Shown piece by piece: positions 1 through 6,476 of a stretch of 12,749 bases of DNA (its first letter is position 1; the number at the start of each line of letters is the position of its first letter). The stretch is from JACVRW01 sp035705985 (lineage in GTDB: Bacteria; Actinomycetota; Thermoleophilia; Solirubrobacterales; Thermoleophilaceae). Made by a program: the position numbers and the translations under genes. The stretch covers positions 1 to 12,749 of the forward strand of contig DASSVP010000060.1 of assembly GCA_035705985.1 (NCBI GenBank), read 5' to 3'. The notes beneath the pieces were generated by a model. That model did no database searches. It had not been told where the DNA came from and was given only the letters and a program-made list of their open reading frames with translations.

Positions 1-306
1 GCGGCCGTTGCGCAAGCCGAGGGCGGTGCCCTCGGCGCAGCGACGCCGTTCAACGACGGCGACGTCATCGCGACGGTGCCCGTGCCCGGCGGCGGCGTCC
101 AGGTGCTGCCCTCGGAGGCGTTCGACGCGGGCGAGGCGCAACGACGGATCGAGAAGAAGCGCGCGGACCTGGCGAGGGAGATCGAGCGGGCCGAGAAGAA
201 GCTGTCGAACGAGCAGTTCGTGGCGAAGGCGCCGACGGCGGTGGTCGCGGAGGAGCGGCGGAAGCTCCATGAGTACCGGGAGGCGCTCGAGAGGCTGGAA
301 GGGTGA
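1..306 (+). CDS. valS: Valine-tRNA ligase, C-terminal end (5' truncated by window)
   Basis: This is the last 101 codons of a gene open from base 1 in frame 1 to a TGA. The end is the C-terminal tRNA-binding coiled-coil arm of class I valyl-tRNA synthetase. It is a charged helical stretch followed by the family signature KLSNEQFVAKAP and VVAEERRKL, then a second helix running to the C-terminus. In the intact cytosolic enzyme this arm contacts tRNA(Val) while the upstream Rossmann domain (outside the window) activates valine. The stop codon overlaps the GTG of folC (GTGA), so the two are probably co-transcribed and translationally coupled; valS-folC is a common bacterial order. The catalytic HIGH and KMSKS motifs are not visible here. 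The family call rests on the arm alone but is quite specific. Confidence 0.93.
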   Translation, partial: AAVAQAEGGALGAATPFNDGDVIATVPVPGGGVQVLPSEAFDAGEAQRRIEKKRADLAREIERAEKKLSNEQFVAKAPTAVVAEERRKLHEYREALERLEG

Positions 307-1541
307 ACTTCGAACAGGCGGAGGAGTACCTCCTCTCGCTCGAGCTGTTCGGCATGCGGTTCGGGCTGGACCGCATGCACCGGTTGATGACGGTGCTGGG
401 TCTGCCGCAGCGGCGGTTCGCGTCGATCCATGTGGTGGGCTCGAACGGGAAGTCGTCGACGGTGCGCTTCACGGCGGCGATCCTCGCGCGCCAGGGCGTG
501 CCGACAGGCAGCTACACCTCGCCGCACCTGCGCTCGTTCCGCGAGCGGATCGAGGTCGGTGGGGAGCCGGTCTCCGAGGCGGACTTCGCCGCGGCTGTCA
601 CGCGCGCGGCGGAGGCGGCCGCGCTGGTGAACCGAACGGCCGAGCCCGACGACCACGTGACCCAGTTCGAGGCGCTCACCGCCGCCGCGTACCACGAGCT
701 GGCGCGCCGCGGGGTGAAGGCCGCGGTGATCGAGGCGGGCCTCGGGGGCCGCTTCGACGCGACGAACGTGATCCCGTCGAAGGTGCAGGTGCTCACGTCG
801 GTGAGCCTCGAGCACACCCGCTGGCTCGGGCCGACGCTCGCCGACATCGCGAGGGAGAAGCTCGCGGTGGTGCACGACCACGGGACGCTGGTGGTCGGAG
901 ACCTCGACCCCGAGGTCCATGAGCTTGCGAGGCGCACCGCATCCGAACGCAACGCGCACCTTGTGACCGTCGCCCCTCTGGGAGTGGACCTAAGGGCGGC
1001 GGGCAGGTTCCAGGGCGGCAACTTCGCCCTGGCCGCGGCGGCAGCGGAGGCGTTCCTCGGGCGGCCGCTGGACCGGGCGGCCGTCGAGGCGGCCGCGCGC
1101 GAGACGCTGGTCCCGGGGCGGCTCGAGGTCGTCGGGGAGCGGCCGCTGACGCTGCACGACGGAGCGCACAACCCGTCCGGGGCGACCGCGCTCGCCGAGT
1201 CGCTCGGAGACGTGTGCGGCGAGCGGCGGCCGCGGGTGGCCGTGATCGGCGTGCTCGAGGACAAGGACGCCGCCGCGATGCTCGAGACGCTGCTGCCCCA
1301 CTTCGACACGGTGGTGTTCACGCGCCCGTCGAATCCGCGGGCGCTGTCGCCGGCCACGCTCGTGACGCTGGCCGAGAAGCTGGGCGGGCCCCCGGCCGAG
1401 ACGGTCGCGGACCCGCGCGCGGCGGTGGAGCGCGCGCGCGAGCTGGCCGGCGCGGACGGCGCGGTGCTCGCGACGGGCTCGATCTACCTGATCGCCGACC
1501 TCGTGCGCGAGAACCCGGACGCGCGCGCCTCCAGGCTGTAG
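303..1541 (+). CDS. folC: Bifunctional folylpolyglutamate synthase / dihydrofolate synthase
   Basis: A 412-residue cytosolic ligase of the Mur-ligase superfamily that adds glutamate to (dihydro)folates using ATP. The GTG start overlaps the valS stop by 4 nt, and the N-terminus begins the family's usual AEEYLLSLE...FGMRFGLDR segment. The P-loop reads GSNGKSS (about residues 46-52), where most homologues have GTNGKGS. SYTSPHL and FRERI follow, then EAGLGGRFDATNV, an EHTRWLG...IAREK segment (usually GHT...IAxEK), and the C-terminal domain motif LHDGAHNP. Length is normal (about 410-440). It could be a monofunctional FPGS or DHFS; sequence alone does not separate these. It is followed by a HAD gene with a 1-nt overlap, which suggests the same transcript. 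Confidence 0.95.
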   Translation: MNFEQAEEYLLSLELFGMRFGLDRMHRLMTVLGLPQRRFASIHVVGSNGKSSTVRFTAAILARQGVPTGSYTSPHLRSFRERIEVGGEPVSEADFAAAVTRAAEAAALVNRTAEPDDHVTQFEALTAAAYHELARRGVKAAVIEAGLGGRFDATNVIPSKVQVLTSVSLEHTRWLGPTLADIAREKLAVVHDHGTLVVGDLDPEVHELARRTASERNAHLVTVAPLGVDLRAAGRFQGGNFALAAAAAEAFLGRPLDRAAVEAAARETLVPGRLEVVGERPLTLHDGAHNPSGATALAESLGDVCGERRPRVAVIGVLEDKDAAAMLETLLPHFDTVVFTRPSNPRALSPATLVTLAEKLGGPPAETVADPRAAVERARELAGADGAVLATGSIYLIADLVRENPDARASRL

Positions 1542-2191
1542 TGCGCCTGGTCTCGGCGGTCCTGTTCGACGTCGACGGCGTCCTGCTCGACTCGCGCGAG
1601 TCGACCGAGCGCGGCTGGATGGAGTGGGCTCGGCGCCGCGGCGTCGACCCGGCCGTGCTGCGCGGCAGCATGCACGGCGTCCGCTCCGCGGACGTGATCC
1701 GCGCGGTGGCCCCGGCGCTCGACGCGGCGAGCGAGGGCGAGCTCGTGGAGCGGATCCAGGAGGGGGACACCCAGGGCGTGCGGCCGATCCCAGGCGCTGC
1801 CGAGGCCCTTGCGGCCCTCGACCCCGGCCGAGTCGCCGCCGTGACCTCGGCCACCCGGTCGCTCGCGACCGCGCGGCTGGCCGCGGCGGGGATCGAGCCC
1901 CCGCGCGTGATCCTGTACGCGGGCGACGTGGGCCGCGGCAAACCGGCCCCCGAGGGCTACCTCGCCGCGGCGGCCAGGCTCGGGGTGGACCCGGCGGAGG
2001 CGCTCGTCGTGGAGGACGCCCCGCAGGGTGTCGAGGCCGGGCGAGCGGCGGGGGCGGCGACCGTGGGGGTGACGAGCACCCACCCCCAGGCGGAGCTCTC
2101 GCACGCCGACGTCGTCATCGAAACGCTCGAGCCGCTGCCGCGGCTCCTGCGGGAGCTGTTCGAGGCCTCCGCGGTCCTGTGGAAGGATTAG
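1541..2191 (+). CDS. HAD-superfamily (subclass IA) phosphatase / phosphoglucomutase-like hydrolase
   Basis: A 216-residue cytosolic HAD hydrolase. Motif I is LFDVDGVLLDS, with the nucleophile D10 and acid/base D12. Motif II is VTSAT (about 101-105), motif III the lysine K134 in GRGKPAPEGYL, and motif IV VVEDAPQG with E158 and D159. The helical cap between motifs I and II is short (about residues 16-90), the type seen in beta-phosphoglucomutase, phosphoglycolate phosphatase and small sugar-phosphate phosphatases. All catalytic residues are present, so it should be active on a small phosphorylated substrate, but the substrate cannot be read from sequence. The chosen GTG overlaps the folC stop (TAGTG) and puts motif I at residue 10, as in the family. 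No strong Shine-Dalgarno precedes it, so translation is probably coupled to folC. Confidence 0.9.
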   Translation: MRLVSAVLFDVDGVLLDSRESTERGWMEWARRRGVDPAVLRGSMHGVRSADVIRAVAPALDAASEGELVERIQEGDTQGVRPIPGAAEALAALDPGRVAAVTSATRSLATARLAAAGIEPPRVILYAGDVGRGKPAPEGYLAAAARLGVDPAEALVVEDAPQGVEAGRAAGAATVGVTSTHPQAELSHADVVIETLEPLPRLLRELFEASAVLWKD

Positions 2192-2196
2192 GGGCC

Positions 2197-2313
2197 ATGG
2201 ACGGCGATGGACCTCGCTTCGGCGCGATGATCGGCCTGGTCGCCGTGGTCGTTGCCACGGTGATCCTCGTCTTCTTCGGGATCGGGTACGCCCTCGGACG
2301 GCTCTTTCTGTAG
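2197..2313 (+). CDS. 38-residue single-pass membrane protein, unknown function
   Basis: A short gene that begins 5 nt after the HAD stop. A good Shine-Dalgarno (GGAAGGA, 2181-2187) sits 9 nt before the ATG, the main evidence that it is real. The product has a short polar N-terminus (MDGDGPRFGAM), a hydrophobic helix over about residues 12-32 rich in V, I, L and F, and ends in GYALGRLFL with one arginine near the membrane edge. I recognise no family. Single-helix proteins of this size can modulate a larger membrane complex. The next gene also encodes a membrane protein, which is suggestive but not evidence of partnership. The alternative is a spurious reading frame; ribosome site, hydrophobic content and tight spacing argue against that. 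Confidence 0.6.
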   Translation: MDGDGPRFGAMIGLVAVVVATVILVFFGIGYALGRLFL

Positions 2314-2323
2314 ACGCCGCCAG

Positions 2324-2329
2324 TACACT
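2324..2329 (+). promoter_or_regulatory. Candidate -10 hexamer with very short leader
   Basis: TACACT fits the TANNNT form of a housekeeping -10 element and lies in the 27-nt gap before the zinc-ribbon gene. Eleven bases separate it from the ATG at 2341, so transcription would begin about 4-6 nt before the start codon. No purine-rich Shine-Dalgarno is present in the gap, consistent with a nearly leaderless mRNA. I see no convincing -35 element at 16-18 nt spacing, so this is only a candidate. Confidence 0.35.
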
Positions 2330-2340
2330 CGCGCGTTCAG

Positions 2341-2925
2341 ATGGGCCTCATTGCCTTGTTCGGGATCGAAAACAGCGGGCTGGCCCTAGCCGTCAACCTG
2401 CTCCTGCTGTTTCTCGTCGTGATCTGGATCGCGCTGGTCTACTGGACCTACAGCGACGCGCGCCGCCGGATCGCCGATCCCATGCTGGTCGCGTGCGCCA
2501 CGGCGGCCTCGCTGTTCCCGTTCGTCGGAACCGTCGTGTACCTGATCGTGCGCCCGCCCGAGTACCTCGACGACGTGCGCGAGCGCGAGCTCGAGATCGC
2601 CGCCGCCCAGGCGCGGCTGGCCAGCCTCGAGCACCAGCACTGCCAGTACTGCGGGTTCGAGGTCGAGCGAGCGTTCCTGCGCTGCCCGAGCTGCCTTCGC
2701 AGGCTGAAGGAGCCGTGCGGCGTGTGCGGCAAGCCGCTGGACCCGCGCTGGAAGATCTGCCCCTACTGCGAGGCCGAGGTCGGTCAGGCGTCCGAGGGGC
2801 GCCGTCCGCGTCCCCGCCGCGCGCCGGTCAGGCCCTCGGGGTCCACCCGATCCGGCCTGCCTCCGGAACCGTCGGCCGACCGTCCCGCCCGGGCGACTCG
2901 CGACCGGCCGCAGTCCGCCGGCTGA
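2341..2925 (+). CDS. Two-helix membrane protein with double zinc ribbon
   Basis: A 194-residue protein. Residues 14-35 form one hydrophobic helix, then a short YSDARRR basic turn, then a second hydrophobic segment at about 48-70. A charged helix (about 74-98) follows. Two zinc-ribbon knuckle pairs come next: C101-x2-C104 with C115-x2-C118, and C126-x2-C129 with C140-x2-C143. The tail (about 150-194) is rich in R, P and S and probably disordered. The positive-inside rule suggests that the ribbons face the cytoplasm. Zinc ribbons bind nucleic acid or protein, so a membrane-tethered adaptor is possible, but I cannot assign a function. The ATG start is the first in frame and lacks a Shine-Dalgarno. 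The stop overlaps ndk by 1 nt (TGATG), implying coupling to nucleotide metabolism genes at least at expression level. Confidence 0.82.
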   Translation: MGLIALFGIENSGLALAVNLLLLFLVVIWIALVYWTYSDARRRIADPMLVACATAASLFPFVGTVVYLIVRPPEYLDDVRERELEIAAAQARLASLEHQHCQYCGFEVERAFLRCPSCLRRLKEPCGVCGKPLDPRWKICPYCEAEVGQASEGRRPRPRRAPVRPSGSTRSGLPPEPSADRPARATRDRPQSAG

Positions 2926-3329
2926 TGGATCGCACGCTCATCCTCGTCAAGCCCGACGCGTTCGAGCGCCGCCTCACAGGCGAGATCGTCGCGCGCTTCG
3001 AGCGCAAGGGCCTCGCGATCGCCGCGATGAAGCACATGACCGTCGAGCGCGAGCTCGCGGAGCAGCACTACGCGGAGCACAGCGAGCGGCCCTTCTTCGG
3101 CGAGCTCGTGGACTTCATCACCGGTGGGCCGCTCGTCGCGATGGTGCTCGAGGGTCACGAGGCCGTGACCGCGGCCCGGCAGGTGATCGGGGCCACGAAC
3201 CCGGTCGAGGCGGCGCCGGGGTCGATCCGCGGCGACTTCGGCCTCGAGGTGCAGACGAACCTGGTGCACGGGTCCGACTCGCCGGAGTCCGCCGGGCGCG
3301 AGATCGGCCTGTTCTTTCCTGAGCTCTGA
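2925..3329 (+). CDS. ndk: Nucleoside diphosphate kinase
   Basis: A 134-residue cytosolic enzyme that transfers the gamma-phosphate between nucleoside triphosphates and diphosphates through a phosphohistidine. The N-terminus RTLILVKPDAFERRLTGEI matches the family. The active-site signature is TNLVHGSDSPESA, with catalytic H115. The conserved GSIRGDFG precedes it at about residues 99-106, and RPFFGELVDFI (55-65) forms the nucleotide-binding helical region. Length is typical of bacterial Ndk. The ATG overlaps the stop of the zinc-ribbon gene (TGATG), so it is probably translated by reinitiation. maf follows immediately. Ndk and Maf both act on nucleotide pools, so the pairing makes biochemical sense. 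Confidence 0.97.
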   Translation: MDRTLILVKPDAFERRLTGEIVARFERKGLAIAAMKHMTVERELAEQHYAEHSERPFFGELVDFITGGPLVAMVLEGHEAVTAARQVIGATNPVEAAPGSIRGDFGLEVQTNLVHGSDSPESAGREIGLFFPEL

Positions 3330-3333
3330 CGGC

Positions 3334-3870
3334 CTGATCCTCGCCTCGAGCTCGCCGCGGCGGCGGGCGATCCTCGAGCAGCTCGGCGTCGACTTCCGGG
3401 TCGAGGCGCCCGAGGTCGAGGAGCTCACCGAGGGCGAGCCACGCCATCTTGTCGTCCAGAACGCGCTCCTGAAGCTGCGCGCCGTGGACGGCGAGCGCGT
3501 GCTCGCCGCGGACAGCATGGTCGTCTGGGGCGGCCGGGCGCACGGAAAGCCGGCGGACGAGGCGGAGGCGGAGCGGTGGCTCCGCGAGCTGTCCGGCCGC
3601 TGGCACGAGGTGATGGGCGGGATCGCGCTGCGCGAGCACGGCGAGGAGCGCACTGACGTGGCCGTCACGAGGGTCCGCTTCCGCGAGCTCAGCGACGCCG
3701 ACATCGCCCACTACCTGGCGAGCGGCGAATGGACGGACCGCGCCGGCGGGTACGCGATCCAGGAGCTCGGAGCCATGCTGGTGGAGGGGATCGAGGGCGA
3801 CTGGTTCAACGTCGTGGGTCTCCCGGTACCCGCGCTCCTTCGGCTCGCGCCCGACCTTTTGCAGCCATAG
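3334..3870 (+). CDS. maf: Maf-family nucleoside triphosphate pyrophosphatase (start codon uncertain)
   Basis: A Maf/HAM1-fold enzyme that hydrolyses non-canonical or excess NTPs to NMP and pyrophosphate and is linked to septum and cell-shape control. The N-terminal signature LILASSSPRR is encoded at 3334-3363. It is followed by an AADSMVVW segment, GKPADEAEAERWLRELSGRWHEV, and YLASGEW-DRAGGYAIQELGA then NVVGLP near the C-terminus. Every family block is present, so the product should be full-length (about 178 residues). Oddity: the frame has no ATG, GTG or TTG before the signature; the first GTG, at 3484, would remove it. The best candidate starts are CTG at 3334, used here, or CTG at 3319 overlapping ndk. 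A sequence error is also possible. Pyrimidine versus 7-methyl-GTP specificity cannot be settled. maf next to mreBCD and rng is a known association. Confidence 0.88.
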   Translation: MILASSSPRRRAILEQLGVDFRVEAPEVEELTEGEPRHLVVQNALLKLRAVDGERVLAADSMVVWGGRAHGKPADEAEAERWLRELSGRWHEVMGGIALREHGEERTDVAVTRVRFRELSDADIAHYLASGEWTDRAGGYAIQELGAMLVEGIEGDWFNVVGLPVPALLRLAPDLLQP

Positions 3871-3890
3871 TGGGGGACCGGAGGGTCGTC

Positions 3891-3896
3891 TAGACT
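3891..3896 (+). promoter_or_regulatory. Candidate -10 hexamer for the mreB operon
   Basis: TAGACT (TANNNT type) lies in the 38-nt maf-mreB gap, 12 nt before the mreB ATG. It overlaps an 8-bp palindrome GTCTAGAC (3888-3895). The only purine-rich tract, GGAGGG at 3880-3885, is 23 nt before the ATG, too far for a normal Shine-Dalgarno. Transcription from this element would give a leader of only about 5-6 nt. A -35 box at 16-18 nt spacing is not evident, and read-through from maf remains possible. Confidence 0.4.
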
Positions 3897-3908
3897 GCGG
3901 GCGCTGGT

Positions 3909-4955
3909 ATGGGCTTCTTCAGCTATCTGACCGGCATGGGCGGCCGCGACATGGCCGTCGATCTCGGGACCGCCAACACGCTCGTATACGTGCGCGGTCG
4001 CGGGATCGTGCTCTCCGAGCCGTCCGTGGTCGCGATCGACTCCCGAACCGCCGAGGTTCACGCGGTGGGGATCGAGGCCAAGCGCATGCTCGGCCGGACG
4101 CCCGGCACGATCCAGGCGATCCGGCCGCTGAAGGACGGCGTGATCGCCGACTTCGACGTGACCGAGCAGATGCTCCGCCACTTCATCCAGAAGGTCCACC
4201 AGAACCGCTGGGCGCATCCGCGAGTGGTGGTGTGCGTCCCGTCCGGTGTGACCGGGGTGGAGAAGCGCGCGGTCGAGGAGGCCTGCCTCAGCGCCGGGGC
4301 CCGCCAGGCGTACCTGATCGAGGAGCCCATGGCCGCCGCTATCGGCGCCGGGCTGCCGGTCGGCGAGCCCACCGGCAACATGGTCGTCGACATCGGCGGC
4401 GGCACCAGCGAGGTGGCGGTGATCTCGCTCGGCGGCATCGTCGTATCGCAGTCGATCCGCATCGGCGGCGACGAGCTGGACGACGCGATCATCAACTACG
4501 TCAAGCGCGAGTACAAGCTCATGATCGGCCAGCAGACCGCCGAGGAGGTCAAGCTCGAGATCGGCTCGGCGTTCCCGCTCGCGGAGGAGGTCCAGGCCGA
4601 GATCCGCGGCCGCGACCTCGTGTCGGGGCTGCCGAAGACGATCGTGCTCACGAGCGAAGAGGTCCGCATGGCGCTCGAGGAGCCGCTTCAGGCGATCATC
4701 GATGCCGTCAAGGAGACGCTCGACCGCACGCCGCCCGAGCTGGCCTCGGACATCATGGACCGCGGCATCATGCTTGCCGGCGGCGGGGCGCTCCTGCAGG
4801 GCCTCGACGACCGTCTTCGGGACGAGACCCAGATGCCGGCGCACCTCGCCGAGTCGCCGCTCACGTGCGTCGCGGTCGGCTCCGGCCGCAGCCTCGAGGA
4901 GTTCGAGGCGATCCACCGCAGCAACAAGAATTCCCGATCGAGCCGACGGCGGTAA
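3909..4955 (+). CDS. mreB: Rod shape-determining actin homologue MreB
   Basis: A 348-residue bacterial actin that forms membrane-bound filaments and guides lateral peptidoglycan synthesis. The phosphate-1 motif is DLGTANTLVYV (from D18), the phosphate-2 motif DIGGGTSEVAVISLGG (from D161), and the adenosine motif LAGGGALLQGLDD (about 289-301). VVVCVPSGVTGVEKRAVEEA is also typical. The N-terminus MGFFSYLTGMG is a plausible short membrane-binding amphipathic segment. The C-terminus ends in a basic tail (SRSSRRR). Length is normal. The first ATG is used; no Shine-Dalgarno lies at usual distance, consistent with the short-leader promoter proposed just upstream. It heads mreBCD-mrdA-rodA, with mreC 25 nt downstream. 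Confidence 0.98.
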   Translation: MGFFSYLTGMGGRDMAVDLGTANTLVYVRGRGIVLSEPSVVAIDSRTAEVHAVGIEAKRMLGRTPGTIQAIRPLKDGVIADFDVTEQMLRHFIQKVHQNRWAHPRVVVCVPSGVTGVEKRAVEEACLSAGARQAYLIEEPMAAAIGAGLPVGEPTGNMVVDIGGGTSEVAVISLGGIVVSQSIRIGGDELDDAIINYVKREYKLMIGQQTAEEVKLEIGSAFPLAEEVQAEIRGRDLVSGLPKTIVLTSEEVRMALEEPLQAIIDAVKETLDRTPPELASDIMDRGIMLAGGGALLQGLDDRLRDETQMPAHLAESPLTCVAVGSGRSLEEFEAIHRSNKNSRSSRRR

Positions 4956-4980
4956 TCCCGCCGCGCGGAAGGCGCCTACC

Positions 4981-5895
4981 GTGTACGACAGAAAGCTGGT
5001 CCGCAGGCGGCGGGCGGCGCTCGCCGTCTTCGTCGCCCTGTCGATCGCGATCCTGACGGCGTACTTCGGCGAGTCGGGCGGGGGCTTCTTCCACGCGCTC
5101 CAGCGCGGTGCGCAGGAGGCGTTCGCCCCGATCGAGACCGGCGCGAGCCGCGCGCTCAAGCCGGTGCGCGACCTCTTCGGCTGGACCGGCGACACCTTCG
5201 AGGCGAAGAAGGAGAACAAGGAGCTGCGCCGCGAGGTGGAGCGCCTGCGCGCGGCCCTGGCGGACGCCCAGACCTCCCAGCGCGACGCCCAGCAGCTCAA
5301 GGGCCTTGTGGGCCTGCGCGATGACTCGAGCTTCCCACGCGGCACCGAGCCGGTCACCGCGCGCGTGATCGCCCGCTCGCCCACCGTCTGGTACTCGAGC
5401 ATCAAGATCGACAAGGGCTCGAGCGACGGCGTCCGCGCGGACCAGCCCGTGATCGCCGCGGGCAGCGACCCGGAGGCCGGCGAGGTCGGCGGCCTCGCGG
5501 GCAAGGTCACGAGCGTCACGGACGGCACCGCGGAGGTCACGCTGATCACGGACGCGTCGATCGGCGTGGGCGCGCAGGTGATGCCGTCCGGCGCCACCGG
5601 CGTCGTCCGCCCGGCGGTGGGTAACCCGCGCGACCTGCTCATGGAGTTCGTCGAGGGCGGGCGCGTGACCGAGAACACCACCGTCGCCACCTCCGGCTTC
5701 ACGATCTCGAAGGACGAGTCGCTGTTTCCGCGCGGTATCCCGATCGGGCGCGTCTCGGAGGCGGACCTCGACGAGCTCGAGGTCTACCGGCGGGTGCACC
5801 TCGAGCCCTACGCGGACCTGAAGTCGATCGACATCGTCCAGGTGCTGACGAAGCGCGGCGCGAGCTCGCAGACGGCCGGGGTGTTCCAGCCGTGA
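4981..5895 (+). CDS. mreC: Rod shape-determining protein MreC
   Basis: A 304-residue single-pass membrane protein of the elongasome, linking MreB and MreD to PBP2 and RodA outside the membrane. The N-terminus has a basic cytoplasmic stretch (KLVRRRRA), one hydrophobic helix at about residues 12-30, and a coiled coil at about 72-105 (heptad-like KENKELRREVERLRAALADA). The extracellular beta-domains follow, with the family features WYSSIKIDKGSSDGV, GLAGKV and an IGVGAQVMPSG...GVV segment. GTG is the chosen start because a Shine-Dalgarno GGAAGG (4967-4972) lies 8 nt before it and it places the membrane helix near the N-terminus. The stop overlaps the mreD GTG by 4 nt (GTGA), indicating coupling. 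Confidence 0.96.
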   Translation: MYDRKLVRRRRAALAVFVALSIAILTAYFGESGGGFFHALQRGAQEAFAPIETGASRALKPVRDLFGWTGDTFEAKKENKELRREVERLRAALADAQTSQRDAQQLKGLVGLRDDSSFPRGTEPVTARVIARSPTVWYSSIKIDKGSSDGVRADQPVIAAGSDPEAGEVGGLAGKVTSVTDGTAEVTLITDASIGVGAQVMPSGATGVVRPAVGNPRDLLMEFVEGGRVTENTTVATSGFTISKDESLFPRGIPIGRVSEADLDELEVYRRVHLEPYADLKSIDIVQVLTKRGASSQTAGVFQP

Positions 5896-6470
5896 TCCTG
5901 GCACCCGGCAGCTTCGTTCGCGTGGGCATGCTGCTGCTGCTCGCGGTGGTGCTCCAGCTCTCCGGCTTCAGCCAGCTGGGGATCCTCGGCGGGCACCTGG
6001 ACCTGGTGGTGCTCGCGGTCGCCGCGGTGGCGTTCTACGCCGGCTCGATCACCGGCAGCGCGACCGGGTTCGCCGCGGGCTTCCTGCTCGACCTCCTCAG
6101 CGGGGCGACGATGGGCGTGTCCTCGCTCGTCCTGACGGCGGTCGGCTACGGCGTGGGGCGCTTCCGGGAGGTGCGCGACCCGAGCCACGGGCTGCTGCCT
6201 TTGGCGGTGGGAGCGGCCGCGACGGGCGGGTTCGTGGTCACATTCGCCGCCGTGTCCTTCATGCTTGACGTCGGCGCCAGCGTGAGCCCGCTGGTGATCC
6301 GCGACGCGATCGTGACCACCCTGCTGAACGTGCTGCTCGCGCTGCCGGTCTTCGCCGGCGTCCGCAGGCTGCTGCGGCCGGCCCTGAAGGTCGACCCGCT
6401 CGAGCTCCGGCGCCGCCGCTCGCCGCCTCGCGAGACCGGCCCGCTCGGGCTCAGGGGCCTGGAGGTCTAG
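5892..6470 (+). CDS. mreD: Rod shape-determining membrane protein MreD
   Basis: A 192-residue integral membrane protein. About five hydrophobic segments can be seen (roughly 8-28, 34-53, 55-88, 103-128 and 136-158). The family's GFLLDLLSG-type segment, with an acidic residue in the membrane region, falls at about residues 63-71. MreD works with MreC to activate or position the elongasome. A basic cytoplasmic tail of about 30 residues (ELRRRRSPPRE region) follows the last helix and is somewhat longer than in short MreD proteins. The GTG start overlaps the mreC stop. The family is poorly conserved, so the call relies partly on location between mreC and PBP2, where MreD is expected. Confidence 0.93.
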   Translation: MILAPGSFVRVGMLLLLAVVLQLSGFSQLGILGGHLDLVVLAVAAVAFYAGSITGSATGFAAGFLLDLLSGATMGVSSLVLTAVGYGVGRFREVRDPSHGLLPLAVGAAATGGFVVTFAAVSFMLDVGASVSPLVIRDAIVTTLLNVLLALPVFAGVRRLLRPALKVDPLELRRRRSPPRETGPLGLRGLEV

Positions 6471-6476
6471 GCCGCC

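Noticed and set aside
3711..5702. A 663-codon open frame on the minus strand opposite maf/mreB/mreC
   Set aside because: Lies antisense to mreB, whose motifs are unambiguous, and has no recognisable domain.
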